Source: a virus
Strand: one strand, 5' to 3'
Length of the DNA: 43,918 bases
IMG/VR virus record: IMGVR_UViG_3300005095_000069
Coordinates: 1-43,918 of that record
Position numbers and translations under genes: made by a program. The notes below the pieces were generated by a model. The model worked only from the letters and a program-made list of their open reading frames with translations, was not told where the DNA came from and searched no databases. Positions within the stretch are counted from its first letter, which is position 1; each line of letters starts with the position of its first letter. This document shows positions 13,688 to 23,191 of the stretch, piece after piece.

Positions 13688-13934
13688 ATTAGAGTATTTA
13701 TATGAATTAAAAAAAGAGCAATTAATATCTTTACCCTATAGAGATGTTTTAGAGTTAAAAATAATGAAAGGAGAAGCTTTACATAAAAGATTAATCCTTG
13801 AACATAATATAAAAATAGAAAGCAATATTTTATATGATAATTTATTTAAATTAAGAAAAAGAATAGAATTAGTAGAAGAAGCTATAAAAAGAACTAAAGA
13901 CTTATTAAAAGAGTTAGAAAATGAAAATATGTAA
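13680..13934 (+). CDS. Coiled-coil hypothetical protein (84 aa)
   Basis: The protein is highly charged and helical, with leucine heptads over most of its length (about residues 1-80). No family is recognised. It is coupled at both ends: an AAGGAG ribosome site in the previous gene, and a 14-base overlap with the next. It might help dimerise or partner the zinc protein that follows. Confidence 0.75.
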   Translation: MTKLEYLYELKKEQLISLPYRDVLELKIMKGEALHKRLILEHNIKIESNILYDNLFKLRKRIELVEEAIKRTKDLLKELENENM

Positions 13935-14601
13935 AAAGTGTAAAAATTATTTTTTACCTTCTAATAACGCTCAAAAGTATTGTTTTGATTGTGGTTATAG
14001 TAAAAAAGAGGTAAAAATAAAAGTTAAAGAATGTAAACATTGTAAGAAAGAATTTATACCTAAAACTAATAATCAGCTCTATTGTACCAAAAAATGTAGG
14101 ATAACAAGTCCTGAATATAAACAAAAGCAAAAAGATAACTTTGCTTTTAAAGGTAGAATTTATAAGGGAATAAAAGATGTTACTAAAAATTGTGAAAGAT
14201 GTGGTAAGGAATTTAAGACAACTGAAGGAAGAGCAAAAATAAGAAAATATTGCTCTAATATTTGTAGAGTTTTAGCTTCAAGAGACTTAGCAACTCATAA
14301 TAAAAATGAGAAAAAGAGAAAATTGATTATAGAATTAGAAGCTACAAATGGAGACTTAAGTAAATTAAAATATAAAAAAAAGAAGTGGACTAAAGAAGAA
14401 TTTAAAAAATTAGAAAAACTTATTAAAAGAAATGCTTCAATAACTGAAAAAGTGATTAAGTTAAGAAGAAGTGTAAATTCTATTACTTATGCTACTAGCA
14501 AATTAAAAGGTTATTATGCTTTAAGAAAAATAAATAAAAACAAAAATAAAAGTGATTATAACTCTCTAAAGAGTGGGATAAATAGTTGGGAGGAGTTTTA
14601 A
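13921..14601 (+). CDS. Triple zinc-ribbon plus Myb/SANT-like protein
   Basis: This is a probable DNA- or RNA-binding regulator of 226 residues, the last gene of the early arm. It has three four-cysteine knuckles: C4, C7, C21, C24; C38, C41, C55, C59; and C91, C94, C111, C115. The C-terminal part from about residue 156 (WTKEEFKKLEKLIKRNA, then RRSVNSITYATSKLKG) has the tryptophan, acidic and basic spacing of a Myb/SANT or resolvase-like helix-turn-helix. The whole protein is very basic. Its position just before the late arm makes a late-gene activator plausible, but this is inference. The stop overlaps that of the convergent lysozyme-fusion gene. Confidence 0.72.
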   Translation: MKICKKCKNYFLPSNNAQKYCFDCGYSKKEVKIKVKECKHCKKEFIPKTNNQLYCTKKCRITSPEYKQKQKDNFAFKGRIYKGIKDVTKNCERCGKEFKTTEGRAKIRKYCSNICRVLASRDLATHNKNEKKRKLIIELEATNGDLSKLKYKKKKWTKEEFKKLEKLIKRNASITEKVIKLRRSVNSITYATSKLKGYYALRKINKNKNKSDYNSLKSGINSWEEF

Positions 14602-14609
14602 ATTCCTCC
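14589..14609. terminator. Weak bidirectional hairpin at the convergence point
   Basis: GGAGGA (14589-14594) and TCCTCC (14604-14609) form a 6-bp stem around an A/T-rich loop, spanning the overlapping stop codons of the two arms. It is a plausible but weak shared terminator. Confidence 0.4.
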
Positions 14610-17600
14610 ATTATAACCTATACCTATTTCATACAACATTGAAGCATTTTTATAAGCTCTATTAGGAAGTTGTTCTGCATAAGTACTATTGAGCAGTTCT
14701 TCTGCTGCTTTTATATAGTCTTTATTTGCTAAAGCTTTTCTCATATTTTTAAACTTAGCAAGACCTGTTATACCTAAGTTAAATCCTAAATCAAGTAATA
14801 CTAATCTAGCTCTTTTATCTAAAGAATCATAATTTGGGACTAATTTTTTAATTCTACTTTTTACCCACCCTAAATCTTTTCTAAATAACTCTTCAGCTTC
14901 TATTTGAGATATACCTTTTTTGTATTTCGCTAGCTCACCAGTTCTTAATTTATGTCCATATCCTATTGTCCAGTAACCTCTTGTATCTTTATAAGGCTTA
15001 TATCTAACTCCTTCATTTCCTTTTATAAAGGAATCTAAAGTTATATCAGAAGCAATAGCAGCTCCACTCATAGCTAAAGTAGTAGGAATGATTTTGAAAT
15101 GTTTAGCTTCATCAAATACTTCTTTATATTTTTTAAGTTTGTTAGGGTCAACTTTTGTTAAATCTACTTGTAAACCATAAGTTTTAGCTACATAAGGATT
15201 AGTTACATAAGAGGGATTTCTATACCTTAAAGCAATATACCTTCTAATTTCAGGTAAATCTTCTATTGATACATTTTTTGATTCTATTTTATCAAGTATA
15301 GGGTATATTTTTCTCATTTTATTATCAAAAATTTTTTCTTTGATAAACTTATCATTACGATAAAAAGTATCTGTTAAATTTAGGCCATATTTATTTAGCA
15401 TATCAACAATAGGGTGTCCTATACTCCCTTGTTCTGAAACTCTAGCTTCAACTTCTCCTATAAGATTAAAATACTTATCTTTCTCTACTTTTGTATTTTT
15501 TGTTACTGTTCCTCCTATGCCATAATAATTTAAAGCTTCATCAAACTCATCTCTATCAAGAGTATTTTGTAAATAATGAGTATACTCATGTATAATACTT
15601 TTGAAGTCAGTTTTATCAGCAACTTTTAGCTCATATATATCAAGTTTATTATTATATTCTAAAGCACCCTCTCCTTTTTTTAAAGAGGAATCAACTTTAA
15701 GAGTTATTTTAGGGTCATCATTAATAGCTTTAGTCAGCTCATCAATAGTTTGATACTCTTTTAATTGTTTAGGTAATCCATACAAATCAATATAAATTCC
15801 TTTAGAGTTAAATTCTTCTAATTCTCTTGATGGATTTTTTAATAACTCATAATATAAAGTATCATCTAATTTGATAGGAGTAGCTACTTTACCTGCATTT
15901 TGTAATCTTAAAGTATACTCTTTAGCTACTTTATTTAATAAAGCTGTATCTTCAATTAAATCACTTAAACTTTTTGTAACAAGATTTAATAATTGAGGAT
16001 AAGTATAATTATACTTTTTGTTTAAATCAAAAATATTATTTAGCCTATCATAAACTTTTATATCAAAATCTTGATTTATCTCTTTTGTATACTTATTGAT
16101 ATCTAAAGCTTCTCCTCCTCCATTAGGTTGAGTAGGTAAAGGCTTAATAGGCTTAGCTCCTCCATTTTGAGGTAAATCAGTATCATCTATTCCTTTTACT
16201 TTATTATTTTCAATTAAAATATCATGAGTAGCATTATAATATTTACCTTTAGTAAACTCTCCTTGCATATCTTGCATAGTCTCTTCTACTGCTTCTCTTC
16301 TAAGTCTATCAATTAAAGGCTCATCAAGATTCTGAATCTTAATATTAAAGTCTTTAACTTTATTAGCATTAGCATATACAGTATCAAGATAATCATATAA
16401 AATAGAGTCAAGTCTTACATCTTTTGTTTTAAAAATATCTAATACAGTATTAGCTAATTTCATTCCTATTCTACCTATAATGTTTGCCTTAACTGCTCCC
16501 CATAAATCTTCTCTAAAGCCAACATTTCTCTCTAAATTATGAGAAATTCTAGCTATTTCATCATCTAGTTTAAAATGTTTATTCATATCAGAAACAAATC
16601 GAGCTAATTTTTTACCTTCTTCAGTAACAAAAGATTGTTTTTTAATAGCTTTATCTAAAGCTTGCCAACTTCTTTTGTTAGGATTTTCAGTTAAAGCTTC
16701 TTTAATGATAGCTTTTTCTAATTTTGCTACTTCTTGTTCTCCTGCTAAATTAGCAATAGCTTTAAAATCTCCTCTTTCTATACCTATCCTAGATAATTTT
16801 TGAATTTTAGCTTCGGGAGTCATATCAGCTGTTAGTATTTTACCTACTTTTGAATCTCTTGCTTTAGCTACTTGAGCATAGAGTCCTTTTAATTCAATCC
16901 AATCTTTATAAGCTTGTTCAGGCATAACTTCTTTAAGAGTATTTTGTAAATTAGTTTGAAATTCACTCCATTCTCTATATCTTGCTTTATTATTTTTAAG
17001 TCCTCTTTTAATTTCATTAATAACTTTATCCGCTTCCATTAAACCTTCAATAGAAGGCTCTTTTATTATTTCTTTAATTCTAGCTACTTTTGTTCTAGTT
17101 AATTCATCAAGAGAATCAAGAGGTGTATTAGCTATTTTTGATTTTTTAACTACATCTTCAGGTAAATCAACTAGCTGTTGACCTATATTATAAGTAACCT
17201 TATCCCAAAGATGTTGGGCTAGAACATTAGCTTCACTTATTTTAGCTCCTAAATGGTCTATATCTAAATCATTTCTGTTTAAAAAATCAAAAAGTTTTTC
17301 TTTTCTTTGATTAACAAAATTAGCAAGAGCTTGCATAGATTTAGTAGTATCTCCTCCAGTTTTAGTAATTAAACTAGCTATATCACTACCATGAATTAAT
17401 AGCATAGCTTCTACACTTGTTTTAGGAGAGTATAAATCCTCGAAATTATCTACTTTCATATACTTAGCATACTCTTGAACTGCTTTATTTACATCTTCAT
17501 CACTTAAATTTAAAGTTTCTCTTAAAGTTTGGTCTAGTTTTGTATAGTTACTCATTCCTAATTTAGATAAATTATGAACTGCACTACTTAAAGCAACACC

Positions 17601-18470
17601 TCCTAATATACCAAAAGCAGCAGCTGTTTCAGGATTCTCTTCATTTCTTCCTTTAGCAACTACATAACCTAAACCTCCTCCAATAGCTCCATTAATTGCA
17701 TAATCTCTAAATCTCTCTCCAACTCCTGCAGTATATTTAGTCGATTTAAATAGTTTACCTAACAATCCAAAACCTAAAACTAAATCACCTAAATTCTGAA
17801 AAGTAAATATAGCATTACCTTGCTCTCCCAAAGCATGTTGATATTCTCTAATATCCTTATCATAGTGAGTAATTAAAGCGTCAAGAGATGTAGTATCAAT
17901 ATCAGCTCCTAATTCATTAGCTATATCTGTTCCAGTTTTAACTAGTCCAGCTACTGTTTGCATAGCTCCAGTAACAGTTTCTCCTATAGCTAAAGCTGTA
18001 GTATTAGGATTTACAGCTTTAGGAGTACTTACAGCAAAATGAGCTTTCCTATAAATAGTATCAAAAGTTTTTCTAGTAATTTGCCCAGAGTCTAAAGCTT
18101 CTTTAGCTTTATCTCTAATTCTTGTTTTAACAATAGAGCCTATTTTTTGTTTATCTTTGTTATACATATAATCAGGTAATTTTTTTAAAGCTTGATACAT
18201 TAAATTATAATCTCCTTTTGTATCAAGTTTAAATTTCTCAAAGTTAAAAGGAATATTTAATTCTTTCTTCTTAGCTTTTATCTCAATAGCTTTAGCTATA
18301 TCAGCAGGTCTATAATATTGTTCTGCTGTATTAAAATCAAAAAATTGATATTTATCTTTAGGTAAAGTAGCAGCTGTTTGTTCTGTTAAAATAGAGATAT
18401 CTTTAGGACTAGCGTCTGCTATTTGAGTAACATCTAAATTATCAATAATATCTAAACCACTTCTTGTCAT
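14598..18470 (-). CDS. Large internal virion/ejection protein with HExxH motif and T4-type lysozyme domain
   Basis: This 1290-residue protein, the size of T7 gp16, is probably an ejected internal virion protein that opens the cell wall during DNA entry. The last 150 residues form a GH24 lysozyme: E1153 (NEGVR), D1162 (PYKD) and T1168 (WTIGYGH) keep exactly the E11-D20-T26 spacing of T4 lysozyme. Upstream, IIHEYTHYLQ gives an HExxH zinc-peptidase motif at 961-965. Hydrophobic or glycine-rich segments (about residues 160-185, 226-240 and 255-300) could form membrane channel parts. Long helical regions fill the middle. Its end overlaps the convergent early gene by a few bases; its start touches the portal stop. 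T7 gp16 instead has an N-terminal transglycosylase. Peptidase activity is unproven. Confidence 0.85.
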   Translation of the reverse strand: MTRSGLDIIDNLDVTQIADASPKDISILTEQTAATLPKDKYQFFDFNTAEQYYRPADIAKAIEIKAKKKELNIPFNFEKFKLDTKGDYNLMYQALKKLPDYMYNKDKQKIGSIVKTRIRDKAKEALDSGQITRKTFDTIYRKAHFAVSTPKAVNPNTTALAIGETVTGAMQTVAGLVKTGTDIANELGADIDTTSLDALITHYDKDIREYQHALGEQGNAIFTFQNLGDLVLGFGLLGKLFKSTKYTAGVGERFRDYAINGAIGGGLGYVVAKGRNEENPETAAAFGILGGVALSSAVHNLSKLGMSNYTKLDQTLRETLNLSDEDVNKAVQEYAKYMKVDNFEDLYSPKTSVEAMLLIHGSDIASLITKTGGDTTKSMQALANFVNQRKEKLFDFLNRNDLDIDHLGAKISEANVLAQHLWDKVTYNIGQQLVDLPEDVVKKSKIANTPLDSLDELTRTKVARIKEIIKEPSIEGLMEADKVINEIKRGLKNNKARYREWSEFQTNLQNTLKEVMPEQAYKDWIELKGLYAQVAKARDSKVGKILTADMTPEAKIQKLSRIGIERGDFKAIANLAGEQEVAKLEKAIIKEALTENPNKRSWQALDKAIKKQSFVTEEGKKLARFVSDMNKHFKLDDEIARISHNLERNVGFREDLWGAVKANIIGRIGMKLANTVLDIFKTKDVRLDSILYDYLDTVYANANKVKDFNIKIQNLDEPLIDRLRREAVEETMQDMQGEFTKGKYYNATHDILIENNKVKGIDDTDLPQNGGAKPIKPLPTQPNGGGEALDINKYTKEINQDFDIKVYDRLNNIFDLNKKYNYTYPQLLNLVTKSLSDLIEDTALLNKVAKEYTLRLQNAGKVATPIKLDDTLYYELLKNPSRELEEFNSKGIYIDLYGLPKQLKEYQTIDELTKAINDDPKITLKVDSSLKKGEGALEYNNKLDIYELKVADKTDFKSIIHEYTHYLQNTLDRDEFDEALNYYGIGGTVTKNTKVEKDKYFNLIGEVEARVSEQGSIGHPIVDMLNKYGLNLTDTFYRNDKFIKEKIFDNKMRKIYPILDKIESKNVSIEDLPEIRRYIALRYRNPSYVTNPYVAKTYGLQVDLTKVDPNKLKKYKEVFDEAKHFKIIPTTLAMSGAAIASDITLDSFIKGNEGVRYKPYKDTRGYWTIGYGHKLRTGELAKYKKGISQIEAEELFRKDLGWVKSRIKKLVPNYDSLDKRARLVLLDLGFNLGITGLAKFKNMRKALANKDYIKAAEELLNSTYAEQLPNRAYKNASMLYEIGIGYNGGI

Positions 18471-20272
18471 TATACATTCCCTTCCTCTTGTTGAGTTGTT
18501 TGAGGTAATCTATTATCTGCACTAGCTTGAGCATACCCCTGTTGAGAGCCTCTTCCTGCTAAAGCTCCTTGCATTTGCGGTTGAGGTTGTAACATCATAG
18601 CTGTTTGCTCTAAAACATCAACTACTTTTGTTTTATTTCTAAAATTCATTTGGTCTACAAGTAAAGACCCCATTTTTAGATATCCTTGAGGATTTATAGA
18701 CATCATAACTTGTCCTATAGCTCCATTCATAACTGTTTCAATTGCAACTTGAGTTTGTTCTCTTTCATCAAGATAGTTAGTAGATGTAACTCTAAGCTTT
18801 ACATCAGCATATCTTATATCAGTATGATAATCATGAACAGGCTCAACAATAGGTTTTCCATTTTCATCAGTCATAATAATACCTTTATCATCAACTGCTT
18901 CTCTAATAATTAAATTTCCATCTCTATCAGTTAAAGGCTTATTTATAGTTAAAAATTTTTGTATGTTATTATCAGTTAAAGCAATAATTTGAGTGGCTTT
19001 ATAATATCTTCTAATTAGTTCTAAGAGTTTTAAACCTAAATTTTTATAGAATAGATTTAATTTAGTATCAATATAACGTAATCTCATCATAGAGCTATTT
19101 TGTTGTAATTTAACTTTTCTTCCACTATCACTAGCAAATGCTTGACCTAAAAAAGAATCATTTATACCTAAAATAAATTGTATTCTATCAAGAGCTTTAT
19201 CAGCAATCATTAATTGTTGTTGAATCTCTAAATTATATTTTTCTATTTTAATTCCAGCTAGAGTTCTAACAACTGCTATTTTTGATAAATTTTTATAATC
19301 TCTTTCAAATTTTTTAATATCATCTACACTAGTTTCTTGAACAATAACTTTTTCAGCATTTACATATTTTGCAATTTTTAATAAAGCTATATTTAAATTG
19401 TGTTGAGCAGATATAATCTCTCTAAAAGCTCCATAAATAGTTCCTTTAGTATCTCTTTCAAGATAAGTCATAACAAAAGGCATGTATTCTATTTCTTGTC
19501 TATAGAGTTCTAGTTGGTCATGCCATATTATTAACTCCCAAGTTCCTTTATCATTCTTAACATAACTTTGAACAATAAGATATTTATCATTTATATTCCA
19601 ATCAAAAGTTTTATTAGAATTAATAACTCCATCAGGAGTTGAGTCAGTTCCTGTAAAGTCATAATAAGCTTGAATATCTTTACTTTTTTCTTTAAACATA
19701 GCTTCAAGTGTAGCTTTATTTAGCCATTTTTTATAATGAATATGTTCTAAATCTTTAAAGTCAGCCTCTCTAGAGTCTGTATCAAATACAATATCAAAAA
19801 TATCTATTTTATCAATATCAGCTCTAACAATTTTTCTCCCGAACATATCCATTGAAGGATTGCCAAACATATCTTGCTTAATTTGAGCTTCACTTTTAGC
19901 AATAAATAAACCAGTTAAAATTCCTTGAAACTTTATAAATTCTCCTAAGACATCAAACTCATTATCATCAAGTATATGCTCAAGGACATCATTTAAAACA
20001 TCAGCTACAATAGCGTCTTGAGGTTTTAAAGGGTCAGCTCTAAAACCAGTTACAATAGCAGAGTAATAACCTATAAGCATTCTAGAGAAAGCTTTTATAA
20101 TATTAAAACTTTCAGGCTCTAAACCAGCGTCTTTAAATTCTTGAAGCTCTTCAGCACTAAATTGAGCATTATGGTATAAATTTAGAACTTCTTTTGCTTC
20201 ATCATAAAAAGGCTGTAAATTAAAATAAGTTGTAGTAAATACATCTCTTAAACTTGTTAAATCAGTTTTCAT
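18470..20272 (-). CDS. Portal protein, P22-like
   Basis: This is a head-tail connector of 600 residues that forms the DNA gate at one capsid vertex. The pattern is that of P22-type portals: an N-terminal helical part with DEAKEVLNLYHNAQFS, then FNIIKAFSRMLIGYYSAIVTG, a central VQSYVKNDKGTWELIIWHDQ strand pair, the conserved-looking LERDTKGTIYGAFREIISAQHN region, and a glutamine-rich tail (about 565-600) resembling the P22 barrel end. The gene is unusual in place: it lies near the far end of the late arm, not beside terminase, and sits between the gp15-like and gp16-like ejection genes. Assignment is by pattern. Confidence 0.8.
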   Translation of the reverse strand: MKTDLTSLRDVFTTTYFNLQPFYDEAKEVLNLYHNAQFSAEELQEFKDAGLEPESFNIIKAFSRMLIGYYSAIVTGFRADPLKPQDAIVADVLNDVLEHILDDNEFDVLGEFIKFQGILTGLFIAKSEAQIKQDMFGNPSMDMFGRKIVRADIDKIDIFDIVFDTDSREADFKDLEHIHYKKWLNKATLEAMFKEKSKDIQAYYDFTGTDSTPDGVINSNKTFDWNINDKYLIVQSYVKNDKGTWELIIWHDQLELYRQEIEYMPFVMTYLERDTKGTIYGAFREIISAQHNLNIALLKIAKYVNAEKVIVQETSVDDIKKFERDYKNLSKIAVVRTLAGIKIEKYNLEIQQQLMIADKALDRIQFILGINDSFLGQAFASDSGRKVKLQQNSSMMRLRYIDTKLNLFYKNLGLKLLELIRRYYKATQIIALTDNNIQKFLTINKPLTDRDGNLIIREAVDDKGIIMTDENGKPIVEPVHDYHTDIRYADVKLRVTSTNYLDEREQTQVAIETVMNGAIGQVMMSINPQGYLKMGSLLVDQMNFRNKTKVVDVLEQTAMMLQPQPQMQGALAGRGSQQGYAQASADNRLPQTTQQEEGNV

Positions 20273-20274
20273 AA

Positions 20275-22020
20275 CTACTCCATTATATAATCATCTAAGT
20301 TTATTTGTCGACTACTAGCAGATGACTTAGAATTAGACTTAACTTGTTTATCATCTTTTTGTTTGAACATAGAGTTAATAGGAGGTTTATTAGGGTTATA
20401 ATCCTCTACTAAATTAGAATTTTTTACTTTATAAAATTCTCTACTAAGTTTATAAACATCAGCAGGATATCTATATTTAGCAGATTTAATATAAGATTCT
20501 GTATCCTCTTCCATACTATTAACGAAATTAGTTAATCCTTCTATAATAGATTCTCCTGATTTCCATTTATCATACCCTGAAGATTCTAATCTTCTTTTTA
20601 GCTCATTATCAGTCATACTTTGTCCAGATATCATATTTACATAATCATAAACAGCAAGTAAAGCCTTTTGATGAGCTGTTTTAAATTTTTGTAAATCTTT
20701 ATCTGATTTAAGTAATCCATTATTATATTCAGCAAGCATTAGTTTTAAAGTATCTGTAAAATCAGTATCAGTTAAAGCATTAACTAATTCAGGAAGTAAC
20801 TTTTTCCCTCTTGTATATATAGATACTCTTCTAGATAATTTTTCTGAAGTACTTGCGTCCATAGGTTTTTTACCTTGAAGAGTCTCAAGAAGTTTTAAAG
20901 TTTGTCCATCAACTTTAGGTGTTTCCCAAATAGCTTTATTAGTATATAAATCTTCTGCATGTTTATAAGCTACATCTTTTCTTATAGTTTCATCTGTTAA
21001 ATCAGCTTCTTTTAGCTTCTTTAATTTTAAGTCAGCCTCTTTTAGAGCCACATCAAGAGCCTCTTTTTGTTTATCAAGAGGAAGTGGAGTAGCTAAAGCA
21101 CTTAAAGCAGCTTGTCTCTCATCATCACTTAAAGCTATCTCATTTAAAGCTTGTTTTGGGTCTGAAATACCTCCTTGAATAATAACATCTCCTAAAGCAT
21201 TATAAGCTTCATCATAATTCATTTTTCCTTTAGTGGCTATAGCTTTAGCCATAGAAACTAAGTCTTTTTCTGAAACATAATTAGTTTTAGGAGTCATTGC
21301 ATTAGGGTTAGTAACTGTTTTTGATATATTTAAAGCATTATTAATCTCTTCAAGTTGGGAAGAAGTCATAAACTTTTCTGCATTAATAGTCTTCATCAAC
21401 TCTTGAACACCATGTAATTGAATTTTACCATCAGGAGTATAACTTTTAAATGTTTTTCTTTCTAAACCCTCTTTCGCTTCAGGAGTTAAAGTAGATACAT
21501 CTACTCCTAATTGTTTAAGAGCTTGAACATCTTCAGGATTATTAAAATTAATTCCATCTACTCTTGTAACACCGTAATGCTGTTTTAATTTTTCTTTAAG
21601 AACAGGGTTAGAAACAAGAATTTTATTAGCGGCTTCATAATCAGAATGAGCAAGAGCTGTAACAATATTAGTCATATCTCGAGTATTTATAGTTCCTTCA
21701 ATAGCTCTTTGTTGTTGAGTAAGTAATTGTTGTTGCTGCTCTATCATTTGAGATTTCAAATCTTGCATAGCTTGAGCATTATCAAAATTATTACCCATCA
21801 TAGCATTAGTTAATTCTAATTGAGAAACTCTTCTTGATTCTAAAGAGTTTCTTTCTTTACCTAATTCATAATAATTATTAACATTCATTCTTTGAGATTC
21901 AGCATTATATTGCTGAATATCTAAACCTCTTGACCTAAGTTTAACTTCATCAGCATGTACTGCTTTTTTATAATCAAGTTCTGCTGAATCTCTAACTGCA
22001 CTATAAATTGCCCCTATCAT
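20275..22020 (-). CDS. Probable internal virion protein, gp15-like position (581 aa)
   Basis: The sequence is almost wholly helical and Gln/Asn/Ala-rich (a long QQQQLLTQQQR run near residue 100), with long charged helices after. I do not see a recognised catalytic motif. Its size (581 aa) and its place right after a 212-residue protein and near a 1290-residue one mirror T7 gp14-gp15-gp16, where gp15 lines the ejection channel. Its start lies directly after the preceding gene, and only two bases separate its stop from the portal start. Function by synteny. Confidence 0.65.
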   Translation of the reverse strand: MIGAIYSAVRDSAELDYKKAVHADEVKLRSRGLDIQQYNAESQRMNVNNYYELGKERNSLESRRVSQLELTNAMMGNNFDNAQAMQDLKSQMIEQQQQLLTQQQRAIEGTINTRDMTNIVTALAHSDYEAANKILVSNPVLKEKLKQHYGVTRVDGINFNNPEDVQALKQLGVDVSTLTPEAKEGLERKTFKSYTPDGKIQLHGVQELMKTINAEKFMTSSQLEEINNALNISKTVTNPNAMTPKTNYVSEKDLVSMAKAIATKGKMNYDEAYNALGDVIIQGGISDPKQALNEIALSDDERQAALSALATPLPLDKQKEALDVALKEADLKLKKLKEADLTDETIRKDVAYKHAEDLYTNKAIWETPKVDGQTLKLLETLQGKKPMDASTSEKLSRRVSIYTRGKKLLPELVNALTDTDFTDTLKLMLAEYNNGLLKSDKDLQKFKTAHQKALLAVYDYVNMISGQSMTDNELKRRLESSGYDKWKSGESIIEGLTNFVNSMEEDTESYIKSAKYRYPADVYKLSREFYKVKNSNLVEDYNPNKPPINSMFKQKDDKQVKSNSKSSASSRQINLDDYIME

Positions 22021-22030
22021 TATCTATCCT

Positions 22031-22669
22031 TTATCCTATTGTATATGTAATAGCTCCTAAAATATTATCCATCATTCCGCTATTTTGTTGAGCGTAATTT
22101 AGTCCTGCTTGTGTTTGAGTGCTAGTCATATTTGAGTAACCAGCACTAATACCTCCAAGAGCTGATTTAGTTGAGTTATAGGTATTATTTATACTACCAA
22201 GCAAAAGTTGTTGCTGTTGTAAACCTAAACCAGCAAAACCTAATTTTTGTTGAGCTACATATTCATCAGCACTACTAGCAACATTAGCTTTAGCAATAGC
22301 TCCTTGCATTAAGTTATTATTCATTAAAGACATACTTAAGCCACTATCTTGAACACCTCTAGCAGCCATAGCTTGATTTAATTGATTATTAGCAAGTTGA
22401 GTTTGTTTTTGAATCTCTACAGCTTTTTTAGCAGTCCATATATCTCCAGTTAAATTTTTAAAATAAGTTCCTAAATCATCAAAAGTAGGACCAAAAATAT
22501 CAGACCATTTTTGATACTCTTCAATATTTAATTTAATCTGCTCATCAGATAGTTTTTTAATATCTTGATTAGTCTCTTTTTGCAGAGCTAAGCTTTCTTT
22601 AGCAGTTTTGTTAGCTTCATCTTGAGCGTCAAAGTTAGTTAATCCTATTGCGTCTGTAATAAACCCCAT
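22031..22669 (-). CDS. Probable internal core protein, gp14-like (212 aa)
   Basis: The length is close to that of T7 gp14 (196 aa). Following a hydrophobic start (MGFITDAIGLTNF), it is helical and rich in Gln, Asn, Ala and Leu (a region of FAGLGLQQQQLL near residue 155), with a glycine/serine-rich C-terminus. Such low-complexity proteins are typical of outer ejection pore components. It lies first in the gp14-15-16-like set. Homology is too weak to call by eye. Confidence 0.62.
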   Translation of the reverse strand: MGFITDAIGLTNFDAQDEANKTAKESLALQKETNQDIKKLSDEQIKLNIEEYQKWSDIFGPTFDDLGTYFKNLTGDIWTAKKAVEIQKQTQLANNQLNQAMAARGVQDSGLSMSLMNNNLMQGAIAKANVASSADEYVAQQKLGFAGLGLQQQQLLLGSINNTYNSTKSALGGISAGYSNMTSTQTQAGLNYAQQNSGMMDNILGAITYTIG

Positions 22670-22671
22670 TA

Positions 22672-23040
22672 TTAAATCCTTTCTCCTAACTTATTAAGTA
22701 ATTTTTTACCTGCTAATGTGGCTGCATTACTTAACCATGTTTTATAACTTTTAGCTATAATCTCCTCAACTTCAGTTACAAATTGTTTAACATACTTTCT
22801 CTTTTCAGTAAGCACAAAAATATCAGCAAAATAAAAAACATCTTTTGTTAATCCATAACCAATAATATAACCATATATTGTATCAGAGTCATCTACAAGT
22901 TTAAAAGCTGATACTGATTTTCTTTGTAGCAAAAAGAGTAACTCTTGAGCTACTGCAGTAGGGTGTTCTGTATAATGATTCTTAAATGTTAAATCAAATA
23001 AAGTTGGTATATCTTCAACTTTTAAAATTTTAGTCTTCAT
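22672..23040 (-). CDS. Possible GNAT-fold small virion protein (122 aa)
   Basis: The central part has the strand order of a GNAT fold: AFKLVDDSDTIYGYIIGYGL, then YFADIFVLTEKR, then helical LSNAATLAGKKLLNKLGERI. No clear Q/RxxGxG/A acetyl-CoA loop is visible, so it is likely not an active acetyltransferase. T7 gp13, which also stands beside gp14, is annotated in a similar way; the shared position is suggestive. It is followed directly by the gp14-like gene and overlaps the start region of the next-upstream small gene. The call is tentative. Confidence 0.5.
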   Translation of the reverse strand: MKTKILKVEDIPTLFDLTFKNHYTEHPTAVAQELLFLLQRKSVSAFKLVDDSDTIYGYIIGYGLTKDVFYFADIFVLTEKRKYVKQFVTEVEEIIAKSYKTWLSNAATLAGKKLLNKLGERI

Positions 23041-23191
23041 TTTTTAATTCTTTCTTTAATAAATATATTTTTACATCTTGCTTTTCTAGTTTATCTTCTA
23101 AGTCTTTTATTTTACTAACAAGAGTTGATAGAACTCTTCTTAAATCCTCGTTAGTAAAATGTGGAGGTAAATTAAGAGAAAATGTACTCAT
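23030..23191 (-). CDS. Small coiled-coil protein (53 aa)
   Basis: This is a 53-residue helical protein, starting MSTFSLNLPPHF, then leucine/lysine heptads to the end. I chose the ATG at 23191 because AAGGTGA precedes it; a longer frame exists up to 23227. It overlaps the upstream nozzle gene and the downstream GNAT-like gene, which suggests coupled translation. Function unknown. Confidence 0.6.
   Translation of the reverse strand: MSTFSLNLPPHFTNEDLRRVLSTLVSKIKDLEDKLEKQDVKIYLLKKELKNED

Noticed and set aside
18686-18913. Open frame on the opposite strand inside the portal gene
   Set aside because: No ribosome site, low-complexity translation, fully contained within a real gene of convincing family pattern.
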